Source: Monoplex corrugatus (taxonomy: Eukaryota > Mollusca > Gastropoda > Littorinimorpha > Ranellidae). From it: a stretch of DNA of 64,000 nucleotides. Below the pieces are notes generated by a model that saw only the letters and a program-made list of their open reading frames with translations, was not told where the DNA came from and did no database searches. This document shows positions 1 through 11,220 of this stretch, in pieces; positions within the stretch are counted from its first letter, which is position 1; each line of letters starts with the position of its first letter. The DNA lies in assembly GCA_030674185.1 (NCBI GenBank), contig CM060312.1, positions 73,483,237-73,547,236 on the forward strand. The letters run 5' to 3'. Made by a program: the position numbers and the translations under genes.

Positions 1-271
1 GCAGACACAAGATCATTGATAAGAAAGATTAGGAAAAGACAGGCAACATTTATAGGCCATTTTATGAGGAAAGGGGAATTGGAGCCCTGGTCACAACGGG
101 AAAACTGAAGGGAAAGAGAGCACCAGGCAGACCCAGGGATAAGATATTAGACGGACTTGCAGAGTGGCTGGGGACAAGGAGGGTAGGAAGAGATGCTTGA
201 GGCAACAAGAAACAGAGACAGATGGAAGTCCATGGATCGCCAACCCATGCGGCAAGGCACCTAATGGTGAA

Positions 272-330
<59 letters not shown>
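1..330 (+). mobile_element. RTE-type retrotransposon, 3' fragment
   Basis: The window opens inside a decayed copy of a non-LTR element that recurs about a dozen times here. Read on plus, the fragment matches the C-terminal part of the pol protein in other copies, with the recurring words KIRKRQATFIGHFMR and LDGLAEW, but frameshifts break it. It ends at 268-330 in a (GAT)n run, the usual kind of 3' tail for RTE-clade elements. The RTE assignment rests on the post-RT region (FKYLG, LLYG, KLEGKRAPGRPR words in fuller copies), which resembles BovB/RTE proteins. It is non-functional. Confidence 0.75.
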
Positions 331-331
<1 letters not shown>

Positions 332-486
332 GATGATGACTTTCAGATCTTAAATGTACTGATAGTCCCACGTTTTCTTGTTGATATAATACATTTGAAC
401 TGGAGCGAATCCTTCATGTGGGTGCGAACTGGATGCCAAAAAAAAAAAAGCATTGTTAGACTTGTGCCACTATCTCTATTATCATG

Positions 487-800
487 GGGGCTGATTGGTC
501 CTATTGACAGAGCTGTGGGCTCTAAATCTGATGTCTCGAGTTCAATCCCAGCTTGCAACATTAAAAACTGGCCTGTTTGCTGTCCATCTTAACGTTTCTA
601 TCAGTTTGGCGGTGTCAGCTTAGTGTTTCATAGGTCCCAGTCCCCCCTCCCCCCTCTTACCACCCCCACCTTCTCCACTTCAAGACCTTGGCATCACACA
701 GGATTTTGTGCAGGCTCAGTGAGTCCGCTAGGTGTTTGCTGGAAAGATTTGGGTGGAGCGCATATGGAATAGGGCGAAGAATTCATTTTGAATACACTCC
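487..800 (+). mobile_element. tRNA-derived SINE (family S1), plus copy
   Basis: A tRNA-like head at about 490-556 carries a pol III B-box-like GAGTTCAATCCC. The body matches 7143-7400 base for base over long stretches (words TGGTGTCAGCTTAGTGTTT and TTTGGGTGGAGCGCATATGG). Reverse copies lie at 3720-4015, 6168-6450 and 44766-45195. The spread of copies on both strands and the B-box indicate a SINE. No target duplication was identified. Confidence 0.6.
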
Positions 801-839
801 AAGCTCCGTTTAATTAAGAATTTGTTCTTGTTGTTCTTC

Positions 840-1130
840 TTCTTCTATTTCTGTCTGTGTGTCTGTCCGTCTGTCTGTGTCTGTTCATTCTCTCTCTGTT
901 TCTCTCTGTCTCTGTCTCTCTCTCTGACTCTGTCTCTTTCTCTCTCTTTTTTTTTCTCTCTCTCTCCCTCTCTTTCTGTCTCTCTCTCTGTCTGTCTCTC
1001 TCTGTTTCTCTGTCTCTCTCTCCCTCCCTCCCTCCATCTCTCTCTCTCTCTTTCTCGCTCGCTCTTTCTAGTCGATTTGAAACGATCTACCTTTCTATAA
1101 CAACAACAACAACAACAACAACAACAAAGT
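840..1130. repeat. (TC)n/(TCTG)n tract and (CAA)n
   Basis: Pyrimidine-rich low-complexity DNA at 840-1075 is followed by a pure (CAA) run at about 1100-1128. The open frames over it in both directions are microsatellite translations (poly Ser/Leu, poly Arg/Glu) and are not genes. Confidence 0.9.
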
Positions 1131-1354
1131 AACGACAATAGAGACTAGGGTGGAGGAAGGAGGGAAAGGGAGATCGAAAAAGGTGGTTGACCTTTGAAGA
1201 ATACGCCACCAGAAAAAAAAAGAGAGAAAATAAAAAAATAAAAAAACCGCAACAGAAAATAAATGCGAACTATGAGTATAACCGTACTGACATAATTTTT
1301 AGACGGGCATCGAGAGCATCGTACACACAGATCAACGGTAATTAAAAGTTGAAA

Positions 1355-2475
<1,121 letters not shown>

Positions 2476-3090
2476 ACACTCACAGACAAGATAAAAGAAT
2501 AAAAAATAAAGTAAAAGATTGTTTCTCCTGTTCAACAAAATGCTAATGGAAATTCCTTTGTTATCATTTTTGCCCTCGAGTCACGTGAACGTGCGTCTTT
2601 GTTGTCTTTCGTGTACTTTTGACAAAAGTCAGCTTGGTAGAATAAAAAAAAGATTGTGCCTGTACTTGTTTCGTGAATTAAATACGCATTTTGCTTCTAT
2701 TTTCGTGTGTTTTGTGATTACTCAATACTCCTAGGAGTTCTAATTACCCGGCAGTGTTGTTTGCTGAGCCATTACCTATACCAGAAAACCTCATAACCTC
2801 AACCCTTGTTTAAATGTCACACAGTTAAACAACCATTTCGTTCCCATTCCGAACAGTCAAGAGATATACAGACTTTTTTCTGCCTACTTTTTTTTTTTTT
2901 GTCTGTATCGGGAGTTGTCGCCTTGTGATGAATCTGCTGTCAGTCGAACGGGGAAGCCTGGCGTACAGTCGTGTTGTAGATGTGCAGTGTGTCTGTCTCT
3001 CCATCTATCCAGCGCTGCCATGGCCGTCCATACGGCTTTTGAGGCCCCAGCATCTGCGTTTGTAAGCTCGAAGGGCTGGCTGTTTTAATT
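2476..3090. other. Gene-free stretch with a foldback-MITE remnant
   Basis: No convincing gene is seen. The segment at about 2600-2720 resembles the right half of the foldback MITE described at 48155-48425 (words TTTTGACAAAAGTCAGC and GAATTAAATACGC). The rest is unassigned unique-looking sequence. Confidence 0.4.
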
Positions 3091-3463
3091 AACCCTTTGA
3101 TTCCTGTAACCTGTCCATCAACTGCAAAATCTTAACCCTTTGACTTCGTCACCTCTCTTTTCACCAGGAAGCTGGTGAAAAGGCGGGGGAGTCAAAGGGT
3201 TAAGTTCTTCCTTCACTAGCATGGTTGACGATGCAGGATGTGGGTGGACAGGGTTCGGGAGTCAAAGGGTTAATTGGCATCTGGTCTAGTGTCAAAAGTG
3301 GTGTAATGTTTGACATGTGTTCTTCCAACTATTTCACCGTCTATCCACCAGAAAGCTGGTGAAAAGGTGAGGGAGTGAAAAGGGTTAAGATTTTGCTTTG
3401 CTATCATGGTTGACGATGCAGGATTCGGGTGGACAGGGTGCGAGAGTCAAAGGGTTAATTGGC
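3091..3463. mobile_element. Two adjacent TTAA-flanked palindromic MITEs
   Basis: Two related units (3091-3273 and about 3275-3463) carry termini TTAACCCTTTGA and TCAAAGGGTTAA. Each has an inner hairpin around an AAGCTGGTG-type arm, and a side segment resembling CATGGTTGACGATGCAGG. The first unit has both outer arms; the second has a degraded left arm. CCCTTTG termini next to TTAA resemble piggyBac-type ends. No transposase is present, so these are non-autonomous. Confidence 0.65.
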
Positions 3464-3719
3464 ATCTAATTAAGTGGCCAAAACCACTTGATTCGCTGTT
3501 GTACGATGTAATGTTTGGCAGGTGTTGTTCCAACCATCTCATGGAATCTCTTCATGTCTAATCATGTCTCTTTTGGTCTTGCCCGTTGCTCTCCTGAGAC
3601 CACATGATATTGTGTTCTTTCTCTCAAGGATTTTTATGTCATGTCCAAGTCTGGCACTCGTAAGTCCATGTGGGTACAAAGACTCAAACTTTAAACTAAA
3701 TTTCAATTTGATTTTTTTA

Positions 3720-4015
3720 AAGAAGAATTCACCACGCTCGAGCAACAGTATATACGTTGCACCAGAATCTGCCAAAGTAATAATCTGGTGGATTCCTTGA
3801 CCTGTGCAAAATCCCATGCGCTAGCAAAATGTTGAAATGGGAACGTAAAACGGGACTGGGGGTGGTGGTGTCTGTGTGGTGGTGGCTATGAAACAGTGAC
3901 ACCTTCAGAATCACTGTAACATCAAGATGGGTAGTGAATTGTTCAACACTGTTAAGCTGTCAGGTAGGATTGAACTCTCGATCTTCATAATCAAAAAGAG
4001 ACAGTTAGCTGTATA
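3720..4015 (-). mobile_element. SINE S1, reverse copy
   Basis: This reads on minus as head (tRNA-like, B-box AGTTCAATCC at about 3967-3976) followed by a degenerate S1 body (words related to CTGCCAGCAATTA and CATCAAGATGGG). It matches the orientation of the 44.8-45.2 kb copies and is the reverse of 487-800. Confidence 0.5.
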
Positions 4016-4024
4016 AAACATCTG

Positions 4025-4104
4025 TGGGTCCTCGCTCGAGGTTCGAACCCCAGACCCCACTGCGTTATTAGCACGGCGCTCTAGCCCACTGGACCGACGG
4101 GACC
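4025..4104 (-). tRNA. tRNA-Ile(AAU)-like sequence, probably pseudogene or SINE-derived
   Basis: The minus strand folds close to a tRNA: a GGTCC/GGACC acceptor core, an A-box CAGTGGGCTAGAGC, an anticodon loop CTAATAA (anticodon AAT), and a B-box GGGGTTCGAACC. The anticodon arm closely resembles animal tRNA-Ile. The acceptor and T stems have mismatches and total length is a few bases long, so this is more likely a pseudogene or SINE head than a working gene. A covariance-model scan would settle it. Confidence 0.45.
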
Positions 4105-4137
4105 CAAAAATAAAGACAAGCAGTGAAGAGGCCAACT

Positions 4138-4213
4138 CTCATGTCGCCAGCTGGGATTGAACTTCAGGCATCAGACTTGATCTTGAGTGCACGCCGCTAC
4201 AACCTGAAACAAC
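4138..4213 (-). tRNA. tRNA-like sequence (B-box GAAGTTCAATCCC)
   Basis: A third tRNA-like segment on minus has a B-box-like GAAGTTCAATCCC, a CTCAAGA loop and a long variable region that could suggest Leu ancestry. Stems are weak and the isotype is uncertain. Its interest is its place in a close row with the Ile-like and Gly-like segments. Confidence 0.25.
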
Positions 4214-4230
4214 GCGACCCGCTAACAAGT

Positions 4231-4297
4231 GGATCAACAGAGAACCGAACCTAGGTCACCTGTGTGGCAAGCGAGAATTCTACTACCAAACCACGGA
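4231..4297 (-). tRNA. tRNA-Gly(GCC)-like sequence, pseudogene
   Basis: On minus the core GTAGTAGAATTCTCGC, the anticodon-loop region TTGCCAC and the B-box region CTAGGTTCGGTTC follow animal tRNA-Gly(GCC) closely. The acceptor stem does not pair, so it is a pseudogene or tRNA-derived repeat head. Confidence 0.5.
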
Positions 4298-4329
4298 AGT
4301 GTGGTAGGCAGCAGGTCAGTCTCATTAGG

Positions 4330-5060
4330 TTTGATCCTGCCGGGGTTTCTCCCGCCTGGTAGATAAAGGGTGGAGATCTTCCCCATCTCCTACCTGGTAC
4401 ATAAAGGGTGAAGATTTTCCCCATCTCCCACCCGGTACATAAAGGGTGAAGATTTTCCCCATCTCCTACCTGGTAGATAAAGGGTGAAGATTTTCCCCAT
4501 CTCCCACCCGGTAGATAAAGGGTGAAGATTTTCCCCGTCTCCTACCTGGTAGATAAAGGGTGAAGATTTTCCCCATCTCCTACCTGGTAGATAAAGGGTG
4601 AAGATTTTCCCCATCTCCCACCTGGTAGATAAAGGGTGAAGATTTTCCCCAACTCCCACCTGGTAGATAAAGGGTGAAGATTTTCCCCATCTCCCACCTG
4701 GTAGATAAAGGGTGAAGATTTTCCCCATCTCCCACCTGGTAGATAAAGGGTGAAGATTTTCCCCATCTCCCACCTGGTAGATAAAGGGTGAAGATTTTCC
4801 CCATCTCCCACCCGGTACATAAAGGGTGAAGATTTTCCCCAGCTCCTACCAGGTACATAAAGGGTGAAGATTTCCCCAGCTCCTACCTGGTACATAAAGG
4901 GTGAAGATTTTCCCCGTCTTCCAGGTCAACATGTACGCTGATCTATCAATGCCTAACCCCCGCTTCGTGTGTAAACGCATGCAGAACATCAAATACGCAC
5001 GTTAAAGATCCTGTAAGTAAGTCATGTCGTGTCCGGTGGCTTACAGAAACATGAAAACAC
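4330..5060 (+). repeat. Dispersed repeat with internal 38-bp minisatellite
   Basis: About 15 head-to-tail copies of a 38-bp unit (core GGTAGATAAAGGGTGAAGA, then a CCCC-rich end) fill about 4352-4915. The array sits inside a dispersed repeat whose right flank (AACATCAAATACGCACGTTA then AAGATCCTGTAAG) recurs at 46065-46100, where the unit occurs only once. The minus-strand open frames here are translations of the array. Confidence 0.85.
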
Positions 5061-5119
5061 TAAGAATCACGTCCGCCATAGACAGAGTATACAAGACCGA
5101 GCAACAATATACCGCGCGC

Positions 5120-5204
5120 GCGTGAGAGAGAGACAGAGAATAAGAGAGAGAGAGAAAGAGAGAGACAGAGAATAAGAGAGAGAGAAAGAGAGAGACAGAG
5201 AATA

Positions 5205-5252
<48 letters not shown>

Positions 5253-5490
5253 AAGAGAGAGAGAGAGTATGAGAGAGAGATAGGTGGAGAGAGAGAGAGA
5301 AAGAGAGTATGAGAGAGAGAGAGAACAAAACAAAACAACCCCTCCCCCCAAAAAACAACAACAACAACAACAACAACAAAACACGTTCATACATGCATCC
5401 GAAAAAAAGCCTATTATTCAATCAAACACTGAAAAGGAAAAACAACAACAACAACGACAACAACAACAACAACAACAACAAAACCACCAC
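5120..5490. repeat. (GA)n tract followed by (CAA)n tracts
   Basis: (GA)n with GACAGAGAATAA interruptions covers 5120-5325. Two (CAA) runs follow at 5358-5388 and 5440-5482. Overlapping open frames are repeat translations. Confidence 0.9.
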
Positions 5491-6167
5491 CAGCTATGGA
5501 GCACAGAAGAATGAACGCCAAAAAGACTACATGTGCGTCGCTGGACAGAAAATATGCAACAAAATTTTAGCAGCAGCATCAACGACAAAATCAAAGAAAG
5601 CATCATCAATAATAACATAAAAAAACATTACATCTGCATAATTGGGGACAAAAAGTCTTCAAGAAAATACCAGCAACATCAATAACAATGTCAAAGATTA
5701 TTACTTATGCATAACTGGAAGGAAATCTTTCAAGGGAACACTAGCAGCATCATTAATAAAATTTGTATAATTCTCTGGAAATCCCAGATCGCAGCATTCT
5801 CCATTAGAAGTTTGGAATTCATCTTTGGAACAGAAAACCCTGATTATTCTAAAGTTTATTATCAGGACGAAAAAGCCATGAATTCTGAAGAGCTCCGTTG
5901 AAAAATGAGCGGGAATAGTTCTGCGAAATTCAGGCCTCAAGGGTATATATCCTTGCAGACAGTCAAACCCAGACCTAATACCAGCAAAGAGGCTGCGAAA
6001 TCTCGCTGTCTCCTTTCTGTGCTGTGTGCACGTGCGACCCAGTTTCCGTGATGACGTCAGTGGCGTCAAAGTAATGCAGATAACGATGGCCGGGATTTCT
6101 GACCAATTTGTACACACACGTTTGCTTTTTCACTTATGGCTTGAAATTAAAGAGCTTGTAGTTTGTT
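5491..6167. other. Gene-free stretch
   Basis: A 138-codon open frame on minus (5701-6117) has mixed composition but no recognisable motif, signal peptide or splice pattern. I do not call it a gene. Confidence 0.3.
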
Positions 6168-6450
6168 AGTTTGTTCAACGGAGATTCGCCGCGCTCAGAC
6201 AAATCCGTACGGGCTCCACCCAAATCTGCAGCAATTAGTTTGTTCAACGGGGATTCGCCGCGCTCAGACAAATCCGTACGGGCTACACCCGAATCTGCCA
6301 GCAATTAGTTCGTACAACGTCTTGAGCCACCGCAATAAACACCCCCATAAATCTGCGCAAGTCCCGAAACTCCTTGAGCCGACGCACAAACTCCATCCTT
6401 GGCAAGGTCCGAAATTAGGAAGGGAATGCAGTGATCTTTTCAACAGAAGT
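6168..6450 (-). mobile_element. SINE S1 reverse, with a 69-bp tandem duplication
   Basis: The body of S1 reads on minus. A unit of about 69 bp beginning AGTTTGTTCAACGG and containing ATTCGCCGCGCTCAGAC is present twice in tandem (6168-6236 and 6237-6306) with few differences. Further degenerate S1 pieces follow to 6450. Confidence 0.55.
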
Positions 6451-6495
6451 TGACATCACAAGATGATGGAACACTAAGAGGGCAGGACGGTCTGT

Positions 6496-6687
6496 TTTAA
6501 CCTTTGACTCCCGCATCCTGCCTGCCAGCTGCAAAACCTTAGCCCTTTACTTCCTCACCCTATCCATCAGCTTCCTGCAGAAAGCTGGTGGATAGGGTGA
6601 GGAAGTCAAAGGGTTGAGTTTTTGCTTTGCTGTCATTGTTGACAATGCAGGATGATGATAGACAGGGAGCAGGAGTCAAAGGGTTAA
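6496..6687. mobile_element. TTAA-flanked palindromic MITE
   Basis: This copy keeps both outer arms (TTAACCTTTGACTCC and GGAGTCAAAGGGTTAA), the inner hairpin around TTCCTGCAGAAAGC, and the asymmetric side segment related to TTGACAATGCAGGATG. It has the same orientation as 3091-3273. Confidence 0.7.
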
Positions 6688-6689
6688 AG

Positions 6690-6765
6690 TGCGGGCTGGG
6701 ATTGAACTCGAGACACCATCTCGATTCCACTGCTCTATCAAAAGAGCCAACCAGACCGCAGGTAA
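6690..6765 (-). mobile_element. S1-type tRNA-like head, reverse
   Basis: Minus-strand B-box CGAGTTCAATCCC and an A-box-like GGCTCTTTTGATAGAGC match the S1 head. It directly abuts the MITE, whose insertion probably separated head from body. Confidence 0.45.
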
Positions 6766-6770
6766 ATACG

Positions 6771-7110
6771 TATCATCATCATCATCATCATCATCATCAT
6801 TGAAAAAGTGCAGGCTTATAAACCAGTGCGGCTTATGTGTGAATAAAGTTAAGATTTTTCTATAATTTAGTGGGTGCGCCTTATATACCGGTGCGCCCAG
6901 TAGCCCGAACTTTACCGTACATCTCCCACCCTCTCTGTCCTCAGCCACTCTGCAATCCATCCAGTATTTTCTCCCTGGTTTACCCGGTGCTCTCTTTCCC
7001 TCCAGCTTTCCTGTTGTGACTAGGTGCTCTAATTTCTCTTGCTTCATAACATGTCCTATAAATGTTGCTTGTCTTTTCCTAATCTTCTTTATTAATGATC
7101 TTTTTGTGTT
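6771..7110 (-). mobile_element. RTE-type fragments, minus
   Basis: An (ATC)n tail at 6771-6800 is followed by unrelated sequence. At about 6905-7110 lies a minus-strand RTE 3' coding fragment whose translation contains KLEHLVTTGKLEGKRAPGK, the shared C-terminal block of the family. Confidence 0.65.
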
Positions 7111-7142
7111 TACGGCTTGGAATTACTGACACTAGTTCATTT

Positions 7143-7400
7143 CCTGTAGTAAACTTCAATCCCAGCCCGCAACATTAAAATCTGGACTGTTCGCTGCCCA
7201 TCTTAATGTTTCAGTCGTTTTGGTGGTGTCAGCTTAGTGTTTGATAGGGTCCCTTCTCCCCTTTCCCCGTTTCAAGACCTTGCCAGCGCATAGGGTTTTG
7301 TGCAGGCTCAGGAAATCTGTTAGATAATTGCTGGCTGATTTGGGTGGAGCGCATATGGAGTTGTCCGAGTGCGGCGATTCCCATTTGAAATAATTCCAAT
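7143..7400 (+). mobile_element. SINE S1, plus copy
   Basis: This matches 487-800 from the B-box region (TTCAATCCCAGC) through the body to the ATTTGGGTGGAGCGCATATG segment. The tRNA-like 5' half is missing. Confidence 0.6.
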
Positions 7401-7865
7401 AACTCCTGTAGATATATCGGTCGTGTTGTACGAGTGAAAACCGTTGACTTCTGCGTGGAAAGGAAAGTGTTTGTGCTTCTGCTGGATCACAGATCAAAGA
7501 AATTTAAGCAGATAGAAAAAGACATTCGGAAGGATGGTGAAGAGAAGTGTGATACAGAGGCTGAATGTAGTTTCAGAAGAACACGCGTTTAACATAGCAA
7601 AGCAAAACAGGGATACATTTTCGGCCAGCTGGTTTTTGTCTAGAGAATACAAAATACAACAAAGAATAAACGCAAAAACTTAGCGGGGTTGGGGTGGGGG
7701 GGGTGGGGGGTGGGGGGACAGTAGGCCTAAACAATTCTTCTGACGTGGCACTGAGCAGAAGATTTGCACCTGCATTGTTCCGTCATAGTGAATACCAGAA
7801 TGATTTCCTAATTAAAACTTCTTTCCTAGATCTACATACCTTGCACTAATAAAACCTTTATTGAG
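7401..7865. other. Gene-free stretch with a G-rich run
   Basis: No gene is seen. A minus-strand half of the foldback MITE lies around 7610-7680 (TTTTCGGCCAGCTGG). A dense G-run at about 7685-7719 contains at least five G4+ blocks. Confidence 0.45.
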
Positions 7866-8660
7866 CCATATTCATCTCACCAATCATGAGAAACCTAGAA
7901 GAATGCCCTGGGATAAAGGTTGGAGGAAAAATGATAAACAACATTCGTTACGAGATGACACCGTGCTGATTGGAGAAAATGAAAAGGACCTACAAAACCT
8001 TGTGAATATAATAGAAATAGGAAGCAAAAATAAAGGGTTGGAGCTAAATAGCAAGAAACTGAAGTCATGGTAATCAGTAAGAAACATGAAATCCCCTCAT
8101 GCAAAATAACAGCAAATGGCACAACTTTGAGACAGGATGACAAGTTTAAATATCTGGGAACGGCCATATCACCAGACTGCAGATGCACATCAGAAATAGC
8201 CAGCAGAATCCGCCAAGCCAAAACAGCATTCAAGAAGATGAAAAGCGTTCTTACCAACAATATGTCTATCATTAACATCAGGAAGAGAGTTCTTGAATGT
8301 TTTATAGAACCGATACTGTTATACGGTTGTGAGGCGTGGACAGTCAGCACGCAAAGCAGAACAAGATTGAGGCGCCTAGATGTGGTTTCTTAGAAGAATG
8401 TTGAGAGTTCCATGGACAGCAAAGAAAACAAACGAGACAGTCTTGATGGAGGCAGACACAAGATCATTGATAAAGAAGATTAGGAAAAGACAAGCAACAT
8501 TTACAGGACGTTTTATGAGGACAGAGAAATTAGAGCACCTGGTCACAACAGGACAGCTGGAGGAAGAGAGAGCACCAGGTGGACCCAGGAAGAGTATAAT
8601 TGGTGGTGCTGAGGACAGAGAGGGTGGAGGATGTGCTTATAGGTTGACTTGTACTTGCTG
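7866..8660 (+). pseudogene. RTE-type pol fragment, frameshifted
   Basis: The plus strand reads through the end of the RT domain: a DDTVLI block, the remnant of a YADD motif whose tyrosine side is lost to a frameshift at about 7946. The post-RT region follows (KYLGTAISPD, LLYGCEAWTV, WFLRRMLRVPWTAKKT). The reading frame shifts at about 8070 and 8390. Comparison with 49979-50572 and 62540-63075 shows it is one decayed copy lacking its 5' half. It is not functional. Confidence 0.75.
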
Positions 8661-8805
8661 TACGTGTATCGGACTGGCTTATCTGCCTTTCTCTCATGCT
8701 GTTGTAATGCACATGCTCATACATAGAAACTGATTTTCATTTGAACTTTGTATAACTTCTAGGACGTGGAATATGTTACAGTTCAGCTATTAACATCATT
8801 GCATT

Positions 8806-8951
8806 TACCTTTTGACTCCCACACCCTGTCCACCAGCATCCTGCAATGTCAACCATGCTAGCAAACCAAAACTTAACCTGCAGAAAGCAGAGGGTGTCAA
8901 AGGGTTAAGTTTTTACAGTTGGTGGACAGGGTGCGGGAGTCAAAGGGTTAA
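8806..8951. mobile_element. TTAA-type palindromic MITE, degenerate
   Basis: Termini are CCTTTTGACTCCC and GAGTCAAAGGGTTAA, with the side segment (CATCCTGCAATGTCAACC) in the left arm, the reverse of the 6496 copy. The left half of the inner palindrome is missing. Confidence 0.6.
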
Positions 8952-9297
8952 TTAACTTCCTTATCTCCCGCCCTCCCCCCCTTTGTTTTTTTCTTAATGC
9001 TTCCTTTACTTTCTCCCTTCCCTTTCACTCTTTATCCTCAATTTAATTTTTTTCTCTAGATGAAATGTTAATACAGCTTCTAGCATTACTGTTATTCTAT
9101 TCTATTTTTGTTGTTATTTTAAGGGTTGACATAAGCATTTATTTTAAGTGTGTGCTTTTGTCGTTCAGGCTTTTATAATGCGAGGACCAGCTGGCATATA
9201 TGTGAAGTAAATTTTTTATGACAAATCATCTTACATGTTTTGCAACTTTTATTATATTCATTTAATATTTTTCTTTGTTGTTTTTTTTATTGCTTAT
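8952..9297. other. Gene-free stretch
   Basis: T-rich intervening sequence with no recognised gene or repeat. Confidence 0.4.
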
Positions 9298-9432
9298 AGA
9301 CGGACGGACTTGTGGAGTGGATGAAGACAGAGGGTGCTGGAGATGTGCTTGCGGCGACAAACGATAGATTCATATGGAGGGCCATGGTTGCCAACGAATG
9401 CAGCATGGACACATGATGATGATGACTTTATA
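9298..9432 (+). mobile_element. RTE-type 3' end fragment
   Basis: The last ~130 bp of the RTE family ends in (ATG)n at 9410-9425. It overlaps in content with the end of the 7866-8660 fragment, so it is a separate short insertion rather than the displaced end of that copy. Confidence 0.6.
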
Positions 9433-9559
9433 TGTGGAGTAACAAGGACTAAACTGTAAGACAGGTCCAATGGGACCTAATGCTACTATCCTTGAATAAT
9501 AAAGTGCCTCTGAAGCCTGAAGTCTCTAGGCGCGGACTTTGCCTTGAAAGCCGGATTTC

Positions 9560-9755
9560 CTTAACCCTTAGACTCCCGCGGCTTGTCTATCAGCATCCTG
9601 CTTTTTTTCAACCATGCCGGTCAAAGCAAAAACTTAACTCTTTGACTCCCTCACCCTATTTACCACCTCGCAGGAAGCTGGTGGACAGAGTGAAGGAGTC
9701 ATAAGTTAACTTTTTTTTGCAGTTGGTAGATAAAGGTGCGGGGGTCAAAGGGTTA
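9560..9755. mobile_element. TTAA-flanked palindromic MITE
   Basis: Outer termini are TTAACCCTTAGACTCCCG and GGGGTCAAAGGGTTAA. The inner hairpin is centred near TCGCAGGAAGCTGGTGG and the side segment is on the left. Confidence 0.65.
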
Positions 9756-9759
9756 ATTA

Positions 9760-9985
9760 TTGGCTGGACTGGCACGAATTTCCTTTTCTCCTTTACTTGG
9801 ACACAGCAGCAAGGAAGTTTCAGTCTTTTTCTCCTAATTTTCGTATCTGGTGTTTGTTTGTTTGTTTGAGATCTTACGCTTGACAAAGGCCATTTGGCCG
9901 AAAATTTGCCGCTTTCTTGCCTTATATTAAATACGCGTTCATAATTCTTTTTACGTGGTTTTTTTTTCTGGTTCCTGTTTGCAGA
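9760..9985 (+). mobile_element. Foldback MITE, right half
   Basis: The spacer and right arm match 48255-48425: TTTCAGTCTTTTTCTC, CTTACGCTTGACAAAGGCC, then TTGGCCGAAAATTTGC and a TTAAATACGCGTTC tail region. The left arm is absent. Confidence 0.6.
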
Positions 9986-10345
9986 AATGTGCTTCCTCCT
10001 TTCTACTTTCAAACAGCAGGGTGAGTTCGATCAAAACCATTTGCTCTGATGAAATGGAGTGGAGAACCACACTCAGTCTCATGCCACTCTTGTTGATAAT
10101 GTGTTTTCCCCCTACCTGTCCCTGTCCCTCCATTCTGGAAGATCTCCGAATGCACTCCCAGTCATCCGCTCCATCCAACAGACTCTGCTTCCATGGTCCA
10201 CCTGTCACAGCTTTTAGGCCACAGCTTGCTGCATTCTGCCGTGTGGAAGGTTCCTGGAGCTTCTGGTGGCGTGAATTTTCCTCTGGCAGTACTGAACACT
10301 TGGGTACTCTCTTTAAGCACTTGGTTGTGCATCCAGTTGTCTGTT
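9986..10345 (-). pseudogene. Diverged fragment of the R2-like (RLE) element
   Basis: The minus strand encodes an 85-codon frame whose sequence parallels the C-terminal endonuclease region of the 19.8-23.0 kb protein: LLDGADDWEC against LLDGAVDWEC, and MVLIELTLLFESRKEEAH against VILIELTVPYESRMEEAH. The upstream HNQVLK word is also shared. Here the PD of the nuclease motif is changed (RLSVVLHS against RPDIALHS) and frames are broken. It is an older relative of that family. Confidence 0.7.
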
Positions 10346-10456
10346 TGTCTGTCTGTGTCTGTGTATTTGTATTTATATGCGTGCATCTCTCTCTTCTCTC
10401 TTTCTTTCTCTCTCCTCTCTCTCTCTCTTCTCTCTCTATTTGTGTGTGTTGTGTGT

Positions 10457-10526
<70 letters not shown>

Positions 10527-10800
10527 TCCTGTGTGTATGTGCCTCTCTCTCTCTCTATGTATATGTGTGTATATATTTTTATGCGTGCATCTCTCTCTCT
10601 CTCTCTCTTCACTTCCCTCTCTCTCTGTGTCTCGCTCTCTTCTCTCTCTCTCTCTCTCTATTTATGTGTGTGTGTGTGTGTGTGTGTTTGTGTGTGTGTG
10701 GGTGGGTGGGTGGGTGGGTGTGTGGTGTGTGGGGTGTGTCTGTGTGTTGTGTCTGTGTTTGTCTGTGTGTGATCCTGTGTGTATATGCCTGCGTGTGTGT
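10346..10800. repeat. (TC)n/(GT)n microsatellite block
   Basis: Alternating (CT) and (GT) tracts include a long (GT) run at about 10455-10525 and a GGGT run near 10700. The long plus-strand open frames are repeat translations. Confidence 0.9.
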
Positions 10801-11220
10801 AAGTGTGTTCATGTTTTTATGCTATCATTGTATGTTTAGAATAACAACAATAAGCCATGAGAGATCAACCGGGACCTCAATGCTGCTATCTTTGAGTAAC
10901 AAATGTTTTCGAGTTTCATTTTCAAGTTTTAAGTTTCAAGGGGTTTTTTTGTACTCTTTCCCCCTCCCCCATCTTTCTCCCCATCACTCTCCTCCCGTTC
11001 TTCCCCCGCAACCTGCTCATTTTATTACTGGTTTCACAGTTTATGTTTGTTTATGTTCTTTTTATGCTTATTGTTTGTGCGTAGATTAGGAAGGACTGGC
11101 TGTAGGATATGTCCAGTGGGATCTAATGCTGCTTACTATTCCAGAGTAATAAAATGTTTTGAAGTCAGAAGTCTGCCTCTCGCAAACAAAATCAGAGTAG
11201 AGTACCACATACTAACAGCA
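10801..11220. other. Short dispersed tails, no gene
   Basis: Two diverged copies of a short sequence with an AATAAA-like end occur at about 10855-10925 and 11095-11172 (TCTAATGCTGC, then GAGTAATAAAATGTTTTGA). A third is at 9450-9520. They look like 3' ends of one retroposed family. No coding region is seen. Confidence 0.4.

Noticed and set aside
4390..4895. Minus-strand repeat proteins over the 38-bp array
   Set aside because: All three minus frames are open because the unit has no stop codon; 38 is not a multiple of three, so the product cycles through frames.
5701..6117. 138-codon minus frame
   Set aside because: Mixed composition but no motif, splice support or similarity that I can recognise.
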